Positions 12,621 to 18,352 of a DNA stretch of 18,352 nucleotides are shown piece by piece. The stretch's first letter is position 1, and each line of letters begins with the position of its first letter. Position numbers and translations under genes: made by a program. The notes beneath the pieces are model-generated. The model was not told the DNA's origin. It made no database searches and was given only the letters and a program-made list of their open reading frames with translations. This stretch comes from WJKK01 sp964638225 (GTDB taxonomy: Bacteria; Patescibacteriota; WWE3; UBA101185; UBA10185): positions 1-18,352 of the forward strand of contig CAZWYL010000013.1 of assembly GCA_964638225.1 (NCBI GenBank). The letters run 5' to 3'.

Positions 12621-14150
12621 GTGATTAAAGATTGGCCTAAATACTTTAAAGATCGCTTAATAGTAGAAAATCTAAATTCTTCTATAGGTGTAGTTACGCT
12701 TTGGATGCCTAAGGAAAACGTAGCTGAGTATTTGAAAAAAGATACTTATTCAGTTTGCGGCCAGCTTTACACAAAGCAAGGTATTAACTATATAATCAGA
12801 AATATTCTAGCTAATCCTCTTATTCAAAATTTGGTTATGGTAGGTATAGATCGGCAGGAAAGCGGTAAGGCCTTGAAAGGCTTTTTTGAAAATGGAGTAG
12901 AAAGTAAGACGGATTCAAATCAAGAGATTTTATTGTGGAAGATAAAAGGTGTTAAGAAGGCTTTTATTGATGGAGAAATTCCCAAAGAGTATCTGGATAA
13001 GGTCCGCAAAAACGTTAATTTCCATGATTTTCGTGATCTTTCCTTGGAGGATATGGCAAAAAAAGTTTCTGAAATTCACAAAGAGTTTAAAAATGCAGAT
13101 TCATTTTGTGATCCTGTGACTTTCCCAGATCCTGAGAGAACAAGCCCCGAGACGTACCCGTCAGATCATTCTGTTTTCAAAATTCGCCGTAAGTATATAG
13201 GAGAGGCTTGGTTGGATGCCTTGAAAACCGTAACCCGTTTTGGGAGGAGGACTCCGGGAATGTATGGCAAAGTAGGACAAATAGCTAATCTATCCATAGT
13301 TATTGAGGAAGAAGACCCCGGCGATCCAGAAATATATGACTTTTTCAATTTTGATGAAAAGCAGCTCAGTCTTTATTGTGAGGGGTTTTTTGATAGGAAT
13401 GAGAACAAGGAAGAGGTGTATACGTATGGCGAAAGAATTTTCAATTGGAGTGGCGTGGACCAAGAAGAAATTATGGTAGAAAAATTGAACAGGTTTGAGT
13501 TTGATAGGGGGGCTATGGCGGTTTTATGGAAGCCGGAAGCTGATAATTTTCCTCCTGAAGATATCGAGCGTCAAGAAATGGGACAGACTAAAAAGTGGAG
13601 AGTACCTTGTTTGGTTATGATTTTGGGTCAGATAGTTGACGGAAAATTTGATATGACCGCCGTTTTTAGAAATAACGACATCTATGGAGCTTGGCCGCTA
13701 AATGCGTTTGCACTTAGAAGTTTTCAGAAACAATTAGCTGACAAAGTAGGTAAAAAATTGGGACTTCTAACGACAATTTCACATATTGCTGAGATATATG
13801 AATTAAATTGGGAGGAATCTCTGCGGATGGTCAAAGAAAACGATAATCTTGGAAGAACATGTCAGTATGACCCGCGGGGTTATTACAATGTTTGTCTAAC
13901 AGGACCTGAGGAAAAAATAATCCAAGTAACTTTTTATTCTCCCGAGGGTACTTCAGAATTAGCGCAGTTTTCTGTGGATGGTACTAAGCCCAAAGCGGCG
14001 AGGGATCTCTGTGCTATGGCCATAAAAGATATGTTAATTAGTGATTTGGGAGCGGCCTGTGATTTAGGGAGGCAGCTTGCCAAGGCGGAAAGTGCTGCAA
14101 AGCTTGGGCTTGAGTTTAATCAGGATCAGGTTTTGAAATTCCGTAAGTGA
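12621..14150 (+). CDS. Thymidylate synthase-like protein with MtrA-like N-terminal domain
   Basis: Probable dTMP synthesis from dUMP. The C-terminal half carries ThyA landmarks: Cys330 in RVPCLVMIL at the catalytic Cys position, R350-N-N-D353 matching the RSxD dUMP-phosphate site, G356-A-W-P-L-N361 matching GLPFN, and SHIAEIYELNWEE (387-399) at the HxY position. It looks nearer to the methanogen-type synthases than to E. coli ThyA. The N-terminal part (about 20-120) resembles the soluble domain of MtrA, the corrinoid subunit of the methanopterin methyltransferase: NYIIRNILANPLIQNLVMVG, then SGKALKGFFENGV. The fusion hints at an unusual one-carbon carrier or a regulatory role, which is inference. 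509 aa, against about 264 for E. coli ThyA. GTG start set by the leaderless promoter. A dCMP-deaminase-like gene lies upstream. Confidence 0.8.
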   Translation: MIKDWPKYFKDRLIVENLNSSIGVVTLWMPKENVAEYLKKDTYSVCGQLYTKQGINYIIRNILANPLIQNLVMVGIDRQESGKALKGFFENGVESKTDSNQEILLWKIKGVKKAFIDGEIPKEYLDKVRKNVNFHDFRDLSLEDMAKKVSEIHKEFKNADSFCDPVTFPDPERTSPETYPSDHSVFKIRRKYIGEAWLDALKTVTRFGRRTPGMYGKVGQIANLSIVIEEEDPGDPEIYDFFNFDEKQLSLYCEGFFDRNENKEEVYTYGERIFNWSGVDQEEIMVEKLNRFEFDRGAMAVLWKPEADNFPPEDIERQEMGQTKKWRVPCLVMILGQIVDGKFDMTAVFRNNDIYGAWPLNAFALRSFQKQLADKVGKKLGLLTTISHIAEIYELNWEESLRMVKENDNLGRTCQYDPRGYYNVCLTGPEEKIIQVTFYSPEGTSELAQFSVDGTKPKAARDLCAMAIKDMLISDLGAACDLGRQLAKAESAAKLGLEFNQDQVLKFRK

Positions 14151-14204
14151 ATAGATTTTCAGATTTCTGCAAGCAAAAAGCTGTATTTTGGGTGATTCGT
14201 TAAT

Positions 14205-15071
14205 TTACTGAAGCTCTTTCTCTATAATTTTCAAGCTTTTTTTTGCAAATTCCAGCTCTTTTTTCAACTCGGCTTTATTTTCGTGTTGTTCTTTGTGTTT
14301 TTCTATGTTTGCCAGATGATTTTTAGCATGCTCTACGCAATATTTTTTAAGCAGCGGATCATCCAGTTTTTCAGGGTAAACCTCTTTGGCTATTTCGAGC
14401 ATTGCGGCCACCTTTTCATCTTTAGTTCTAAACCAGGAAAAGACCGTGGTACGAGCAATATCATACTCAGGTGGGCCTAACTTTGAGAGATCAAAATCCA
14501 TAACTCCGTTTATCTTTCCGTAGGAAACCAAGACGTTAGATGGTGTTAAATCTCCATGTAAGAATCTAGGGTTTTGAGTTGGCATTTCTTCCAGTTTTAT
14601 AGGGAATTCTTTGTAATTTTGATTGTGGAATTCGTTAAGCAGCTGGATTTCTTGTTTAAAAATATTCCTAGTCATGTCAAAGGGAAGCATTCCTTTGAGG
14701 TGATGGTGAAGAGTCCAGATTTTATCTTCTATGAAAAGACTATCTTCGTACCTAACCTTATCTAAAAAAGTCAGATACTCACCGTCTTTATTTTTTAGAG
14801 TATCGCGAGTTTTAACAGATATGGAGAGATTTTTAGCTATTGTGATGTTTTTTTTGATTAGTCTTTGTTTCTCTTTTGTGTTTTCGGATAGAAGTCCAAC
14901 ATACTCATTTCCTTTTTTACATTTTATGTAAAATCCTGTTGAAACGTACCCCCAGGCAAAAGGTTCTATATACTCAACCTCAATTCCATAGAAGTTCTTT
15001 ATAATCTCTTCCAGTTTTTTGTGAAAGTCTTTTACGTTTTTTAGATATTTCTGTTTCTCCGATAGTTTCAT
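14205..15071 (-). CDS. APH/choline-kinase-type phosphotransferase
   Basis: Kinase-fold small-molecule phosphotransferase (aminoglycoside phosphotransferase, homoserine kinase II and choline kinase superfamily). Counted from ATG 15071, the Brenner motif is H172-G-D174-LTPS-N179 with catalytic Asp174, and the metal site is D192-F-D194 in GVMDFDLSKLGPPEYDIA. The C terminus (about 240-288) is a Lys/Glu-rich helix. A GTG at 15083 would extend it by four residues, but it sits at the predicted transcription start, so ATG is preferred. Convergent with the thymidylate-synthase-like gene and divergent from rpsB. The substrate is unknown, and resistance should not be assumed. Confidence 0.85.
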   Translation of the reverse strand: MKLSEKQKYLKNVKDFHKKLEEIIKNFYGIEVEYIEPFAWGYVSTGFYIKCKKGNEYVGLLSENTKEKQRLIKKNITIAKNLSISVKTRDTLKNKDGEYLTFLDKVRYEDSLFIEDKIWTLHHHLKGMLPFDMTRNIFKQEIQLLNEFHNQNYKEFPIKLEEMPTQNPRFLHGDLTPSNVLVSYGKINGVMDFDLSKLGPPEYDIARTTVFSWFRTKDEKVAAMLEIAKEVYPEKLDDPLLKKYCVEHAKNHLANIEKHKEQHENKAELKKELEFAKKSLKIIEKELQ

Positions 15072-15087
15072 AGCTGAGTTCACAAGT

Positions 15088-15117
15088 ATAATACTTCTTT
15101 TTGTTGTGGGTTTCCAA
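15088..15117 (-). promoter_or_regulatory. Promoter of the APH-type kinase
   Basis: On the minus strand TTGGAA (15117-15112), 18-nt spacer, TATTAT (15093-15088). Predicted start near 15081, about 10 nt before ATG 15071. No SD. Confidence 0.5.
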
Positions 15118-15189
15118 TTTTGTTGTTTAGAATCTCAAATTTAAGATAACTTTCTATAATTTCCATTAATAATAAGCCTCTGAAAAGGT

Positions 15190-15218
15190 TTGCCAAAGAC
15201 CTAAAATCATGATAATCT
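15190..15218 (+). promoter_or_regulatory. rpsB-tsf promoter
   Basis: TTGCCA (15190-15195), 17-nt spacer, TAATCT (15213-15218), which predicts a start at about 15225, one base before the first stem of the leader fold. An alternative perfect TATAAT lies at 15155-15160 without a good -35 box, and TAAAAT at 15202-15207 is also possible. Confidence 0.5.
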
Positions 15219-15224
15219 CATTAG

Positions 15225-15388
15225 GACTTGAAACACCCTCTCTGCAAAGAGGAAACATTAAGCAGGGTTCAAGTGAGAATCTGGAAGAGTAAAGTGCTAA
15301 GACAGATTCAACAGTAAAAGGGAGGTTATAACCGAATATTATTTTTTTTCATTAACCTCCTTTAAAACAAAAAGGAGGATTTTTATTT
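15225..15388 (+). ncRNA. rpsB leader RNA with pseudoknot and SD switch
   Basis: Structured leader of about 164 nt, family unknown. P1 is ACTTGAA/TTCAAGT (15226-15232/15268-15274). Inside it P2 is CCTCT/AGAGG (15237-15241/15248-15252), whose loop CTGC (15242-15245) can pair with GCAG (15262-15265) as a pseudoknot. P3 is GAATCTG/CAGATTC (15277-15283/15303-15309). P4 joins 15318-15328 (AAGGGAGGTTA) to 15353-15363 (TAACCTCCTTT, one G-U). The 3' strand of P4 can instead pair with the SD: CCTCCTTT (15356-15363) to AAAGGAGG (15371-15378) over a 7-nt loop. The two pairings exclude each other, so P4 would free the SD and its loss would hide it. Autoregulation by S2 is the simplest idea. Confidence 0.65.
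15371..15378 (+). promoter_or_regulatory. rpsB Shine-Dalgarno, can be sequestered
   Basis: AAAGGAGG, ten bases before ATG 15389, a strong SD in a window where many genes have none. It is fully complementary to CCTCCTTT at 15356-15363. Confidence 0.85.
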
Positions 15389-16345
15389 ATGAAAATTAAG
15401 GTACCGACAACTAAAGAATTATTTGATGCCGGAGTTCACTTAGGTCACCAGACCCGTAGATGGCACCCCAAGGCAGAACCTTTTATATACGAGGCTCGTA
15501 AGAACATTCACGTAATTAATCTAGAAATTACCCATGAAAACCTAGAAGAGGCCGCGGAGTTTTTATTTAATACGGCCAAAAAAGGTGAAGAAGTTATTTT
15601 TCTGGGAACAAAAAGGCAGGTTTCAGATCTTATAAAAATAGAAGCAGAGCACTGCAATGCTTTGTATGTAAATGAGCGTTGGTTGGGCGGGACTCTCACT
15701 AATTTTCGAGTGGTTAAGAAGAATATAGATAGGTTGGTTAGCATGAAGAAGAAAAGAGAAGAAGGTGAATATGATATGTACACCAAAAAAGAACAACTTC
15801 TTTTAGATCGTGAGATAAACAAATTGGAAAGATCTGTAGGAGGTTTAGTAGGAATGAAAGGGTTGCCCGGAGCTTTAGTTGTTATAGATGCGCTTCGAGA
15901 AAAGACAGCTGTACGGGAAGCGAAGAAACTGGATGTTCCTATTGTGGCTTTGATAGATACGGATACAGATCCTACAGGGATTGACTATCCTATCCCCGGA
16001 AATGATGACGCCATAAAATCTACTTCATTAATTTTGAAAGTGCTCTCTAATGCTGTGGAAAAAGGTTATGAGGCCCATGCTAAGGCAGCTAAGGCTGCAA
16101 AGAAAGAGGAAGAGGAGAAGAAGCGCAAGGAAAAACAGGAAGAGGAAGAGCGAGCCAGACTTGAGGCTAAGAAAAAGGCTAAAGAAGAGGCTAAAGAAGC
16201 TAAAGCTAAGAATAAGGAGGCCAAGGAAGAAGCAGAAAGTGTGTCTAAAGAGAAAGAAGCAGCCAACAAGAAGTCATCAAAAGGAAGTTCCTCCAAAGAA
16301 TCTACCAAGAAAGATTCCACCGAGAAGAAAAAGAAAAAAGAGTAG
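15389..16345 (+). CDS. rpsB: 30S ribosomal protein S2 (uS2) with charged C-terminal tail
   Basis: Small-subunit protein that binds at the head-body junction and recruits S1 in proteobacteria. Residues 1-226 form the normal S2 core (TKELFDAGVHLGHQTRRWHP; FLGTKRQ; NERWLGGTLTNF; PGALVVIDALREKTAVREA; ALIDTDTDP). Residues from about 227 to 318 are an added tail made almost entirely of Lys, Glu, Ala and Ser, so the protein is about 80 residues longer than E. coli S2. It starts at ATG 15389 after a strong SD embedded in a switch-like leader. tsf follows after 32 bp with its own SD, as in the widespread rpsB-tsf operon. Confidence 0.97.
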   Translation: MKIKVPTTKELFDAGVHLGHQTRRWHPKAEPFIYEARKNIHVINLEITHENLEEAAEFLFNTAKKGEEVIFLGTKRQVSDLIKIEAEHCNALYVNERWLGGTLTNFRVVKKNIDRLVSMKKKREEGEYDMYTKKEQLLLDREINKLERSVGGLVGMKGLPGALVVIDALREKTAVREAKKLDVPIVALIDTDTDPTGIDYPIPGNDDAIKSTSLILKVLSNAVEKGYEAHAKAAKAAKKEEEEKKRKEKQEEEERARLEAKKKAKEEAKEAKAKNKEAKEEAESVSKEKEAANKKSSKGSSSKESTKKDSTEKKKKKE

Positions 16346-16377
16346 TATTTAAATTTAATAAGTATTAAAGGAGAAGT

Positions 16378-16836
16378 ATGTCAGAAGTAAATATCAAAGA
16401 TATTAAAAAATTACGTGAAGAAACCAACGCTTCCATAATGGATGTTAAGGAGGCCTTGGAGAAGTCATCTGGTGATTTTAAGAAAGCAAAGGAATTATTA
16501 TTAAAGCGAGGAAAAGTTATAGCTGCTAATAAATCAGCTGAAAGAACTGTTGATGCAGGATTGGTAGAAAGCTACATCCACACAAATGGAAAAATAGGAA
16601 GTTTAATTTTGCTTGCATGTGAGACAGATTTTGTTGCTAAGACAGATGAGTTTAGGAATCTGGCTCATGAGATAGCTATGCAAGCCGCAACCAAGGATTA
16701 TGAGGATGCAGGCGCTTTGCTTGATGATGAATATATTCGCGATCCCTCTAAAAAAGTAGCGGACGTTATAACTGAAACCATTGCTAAGGTTGGGGAGAAA
16801 ATTGTTTTGTCTGATGTTGTTCGCCTCTCGGTTTAG
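16378..16836 (+). CDS. tsf: Elongation factor Ts, short form
   Basis: Guanine-nucleotide exchange factor for EF-Tu. The N-terminal UBA-like domain (about 5-45: IKKLREETNASIMDVKEALE) is followed by TDFVAKTDEF (about 81-90), the conserved EF-Tu contact. 152 aa, against 283 in E. coli and 196 in Thermus: the second core subdomain and the coiled-coil module are missing, leaving one core repeat, as in other minimal EF-Ts that may work as dimers. ATG 16378 follows AAAGGAG by 4 nt. Co-transcribed with rpsB. The 116-bp gap to frr holds a separate promoter. Confidence 0.95.
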   Translation: MSEVNIKDIKKLREETNASIMDVKEALEKSSGDFKKAKELLLKRGKVIAANKSAERTVDAGLVESYIHTNGKIGSLILLACETDFVAKTDEFRNLAHEIAMQAATKDYEDAGALLDDEYIRDPSKKVADVITETIAKVGEKIVLSDVVRLSV

Positions 16837-16935
16837 GAGAGATTTTCAAATTAAAAAGTATTATTTGATATATCTTGTTCGTATATCTTGTTAATAAAAT
16901 TTGAGGAAGTGTTGATTAAAGTTCCTATAAGAATC

Positions 16936-16946
16936 TGTGATAAAAT
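16936..16946 (+). promoter_or_regulatory. frr leaderless extended -10 promoter
   Basis: TGTGA-TAAAAT (TAAAAT at 16941-16946), then ACCTTC and ATG 16953: a 6-nt gap that puts +1 on the A of ATG. Confidence 0.72.
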
Positions 16947-16952
16947 ACCTTC

Positions 16953-17501
16953 ATGGAGATGTCAGAACTAAAAACCCAACTAGATTCAGCAGTTGATTCT
17001 TTAAGAGAAGAGTTAGCTCAAGTTCGAACTGGAAGAGCCAACACCGCTATTTTAGACGCTGTAAAAGTAGATGCTTATGATTCTAAGATGTCAATTCAGG
17101 AGGTAGCAGCTATTACCGTACCGGATGCAACTACAATTATAATTTCTCCGTGGGATAAGAGTTTAATAGATAACATAGCTAAAGCCATAAGGGAAAGTAG
17201 CATAAAAGTAGATCCAGTGGTAGAAGGTGATAGGGTTAGGATTTCTTTCCCTGGTTTAACTGAAGAACGACGTAAAGAATTTTCAAAGCTGGTTTCAGAT
17301 GAGGTTGAAGAGTGTCGACAGCAAATCCGCAGAATTCGGCAGAAAGCCATGAAAGATGTTGACAATGCTTTTGAGGAGAAGGAAATTAGTGAGGATGTAA
17401 AATTTGACACGCGCGAGGAAATTGAGGATATTATTAAGGATTACAACGATAAAGTTGAAGAGATAGGGGAGAAAAAGACTAAGGAAATAATGACCGTCTA
17501 G
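16953..17501 (+). CDS. frr: Ribosome recycling factor
   Basis: Splits post-termination ribosomes together with EF-G. 182 aa, normal size. Family motifs: LAQVRTGRANTAIL (about 21-34) in the long-helix domain, then ITVPDATTIIISPWDKSLI in the small beta domain, and VRISFPGLTEERRKEFSKLV and RRIRQKAMKDVD in the returning helices. Starts at ATG 16953, fixed by a -10 box 6 nt upstream, with no SD. In many bacteria pyrH lies between tsf and frr; here it is absent and frr has its own promoter. Confidence 0.97.
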   Translation: MEMSELKTQLDSAVDSLREELAQVRTGRANTAILDAVKVDAYDSKMSIQEVAAITVPDATTIIISPWDKSLIDNIAKAIRESSIKVDPVVEGDRVRISFPGLTEERRKEFSKLVSDEVEECRQQIRRIRQKAMKDVDNAFEEKEISEDVKFDTREEIEDIIKDYNDKVEEIGEKKTKEIMTV

Positions 17502-17534
17502 CAGATTTAATGTTTTTTTAATGTTTTATATTTT

Positions 17535-18352
17535 ATGAGTTCAATTCTAGTTTTTATTTTAATACTCTCTTTGCTTGTCTTAATTCATGAGTTTGGGCAC
17601 TTCATAGTTGCGAAATGGCAGGGTATTAAAGTTGAGGAGTTTGGATTGGGAATACCCCCACGTGTCATAGGAAAAAGGATTGGTGAGACTATCTATTCCT
17701 TAAATCTTCTACCTTTCGGCGGTTTTGTTCATCTGAAGGGGGAGGACAGTCATGAATATTCTCAAGAGGCTTTACAGGACCCGCGTAATTTTATTTCCAA
17801 AAAACCTCATCAACGCATTTTAGTTTTGATTGCCGGTATTTTTATGAATATTGTGTTTGGCGTATTTCTTTTTTACGTCTTTATGTTTATTAATGGATTT
17901 AAGACTATGCAAATGCCATTAATTTTTGATTATGAGTTTCCTTTAGGAGACGTGGTAAAAACTGATACCGTTATTTTTGGTTTTAGTGAAGATACTCCTT
18001 TACAGGAAAAAGCAGAATTGGGACAAGCTGTAACACAGATAGGGAATATACCTGTTTTTACAATAGAGGATGTTCGTGAAGCAGTTGAAACAGTGACAGA
18101 AGAAGATCCGGATGCAGAGATTGTGGTGAAAATCAAAGAGCTGCGCTCAAGCAATGAGACCCGAGAGGTGCTAACTACTCCAATTATGAATGAAGAAGGT
18201 AAACCCCGTCTAGGTATTTATCTGGGAACTTCCGCTCAGGTTTTTTACCAGAAGCCAACTCAAAAAATATTTTCTGGGTTTATGCACACCTATAATGTGT
18301 TCACTTACACAACTGATACTTTTGGGAATCTTATTAGTTTATCTTTTGAGGA
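17535..18352 (+). CDS. rseP: M50 site-2-type metalloprotease, RseP-like (partial)
   Basis: Intramembrane zinc protease of the RseP/S2P family, cut by the window end after 272 codons without a stop. The first membrane segment carries H18-E19-F-G-H22 in LIHEFGHFIVAKW, the zinc site with catalytic Glu. PFGGFVHLKGED (about 64-75) is the conserved stretch after the first loop. A second membrane segment lies at about 99-122 (ILVLIAGIFMNIVFGVFLF, with the family AGxxxN pattern). A single PDZ-like periplasmic region spans about 140-240. The second zinc motif (LDGG-type) would lie beyond the end. ATG 17535 is 33 bp after frr, with no SD and no clear -10 box. uppS, cdsA and dxr, often found between frr and rseP, are absent. 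Confidence 0.93.
   Translation, partial: MSSILVFILILSLLVLIHEFGHFIVAKWQGIKVEEFGLGIPPRVIGKRIGETIYSLNLLPFGGFVHLKGEDSHEYSQEALQDPRNFISKKPHQRILVLIAGIFMNIVFGVFLFYVFMFINGFKTMQMPLIFDYEFPLGDVVKTDTVIFGFSEDTPLQEKAELGQAVTQIGNIPVFTIEDVREAVETVTEEDPDAEIVVKIKELRSSNETREVLTTPIMNEEGKPRLGIYLGTSAQVFYQKPTQKIFSGFMHTYNVFTYTTDTFGNLISLSFE

Noticed and set aside
15209..15292. Upstream ORF of 27 codons (ATG at 15209) in the rpsB leader region
   Set aside because: Its ATG overlaps the region of the predicted -10 box (15213-15218), so it would not be transcribed from the favoured start, and it has no SD.
15225..15388. T-box or known small-molecule riboswitch in the rpsB leader
   Set aside because: I saw GAGTA and pseudoknot-like pairing, but no TGGNACCGCG-type T-box sequence and no core I can match to preQ1, SAM, THF or similar classes.
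16066..16320. Minus-strand Ser/Ala/Leu/Phe-rich ORF of 84 codons
   Set aside because: It is the mirror of the Lys/Glu-rich tail of rpsB and has no initiation signal.
1..18352. CRISPR array, transposase, phage genes or alternative genetic code
   Set aside because: No regularly spaced direct repeats or mobile-element proteins seen, and TGA ends genes normally.

Overview
The window reads as a piece of a Candidate Phyla Radiation (Patescibacteria) genome. The organism is inferred from gene content and style, not from a marker phylogeny. Signs are compact A+T-rich housekeeping genes, a very short EF-Ts, a four-cysteine L28, a thymidylate synthase fused to an MtrA-like domain, and mRNAs that appear to start at their start codons. 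TGA serves as a normal stop (for example at the end of mreB), so the code is not the Gly-recoded one of SR1/Gracilibacteria. One run of 100 N (6067-6166) marks this as a draft scaffold.

Layout. 1-880: four minus-strand tRNA genes, in transcription order Thr(UGU), Tyr(GUA), Thr(GGU), Trp(CCA), separated by spacers full of short palindromes and two repeat pairs. 1035-1335: a 48-codon basic ORF with a strong promoter, a strong Shine-Dalgarno (SD) sequence and a large 3' hairpin. 1393-3139: rpmB (+) convergent with def-fmt (-). 3184-7410: mreB-mreC-mreD-PBP2, the rod-shape/elongasome cluster, with PBP2 cut by the gap. 7451-9671: topA. 9745-9933: a small minus-strand zinc-ribbon ORF. 10022-14150: a nucleotide-related block of tandem cytidylyltransferase, HIT protein, dCMP-deaminase-like protein, small zinc-ribbon protein and the MtrA-like/ThyA-like fusion. 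14205-15071 (-): an APH-type kinase. 15190-18352: rpsB-tsf, frr and the start of an M50 site-2-type protease.

Two regulatory themes stand out. First, five genes (def, mreB, the tandem cytidylyltransferase, the thymidylate-synthase fusion, frr) carry an extended -10 box close to TGTGnTAAAAT placed 6 to 8 nt before the start codon, and rpmB and topA have a -35/-10 pair ending 9 nt before ATG. These imply leaderless transcripts. The genes with clear promoters further upstream (the 48-codon ORF, the 78-aa zinc-ribbon gene, rpsB) have good SD sequences instead. Second, rpsB-tsf has a leader of about 164 nt that starts at a pseudoknot-like fold and ends in a switch in which one CCTCC segment can pair either with an upstream GGAGG or with the SD itself. 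This is the best candidate in the window for an undescribed cis-regulatory RNA.

Functionally the genes cover translation (tRNAs, L28, S2, EF-Ts, RRF, Def, Fmt), cell shape and wall synthesis (MreBCD, PBP2), DNA topology (TopA), pyrimidine/CDP chemistry (cytidylyltransferase, deaminase, thymidylate-synthase-like protein) and membrane proteolysis.
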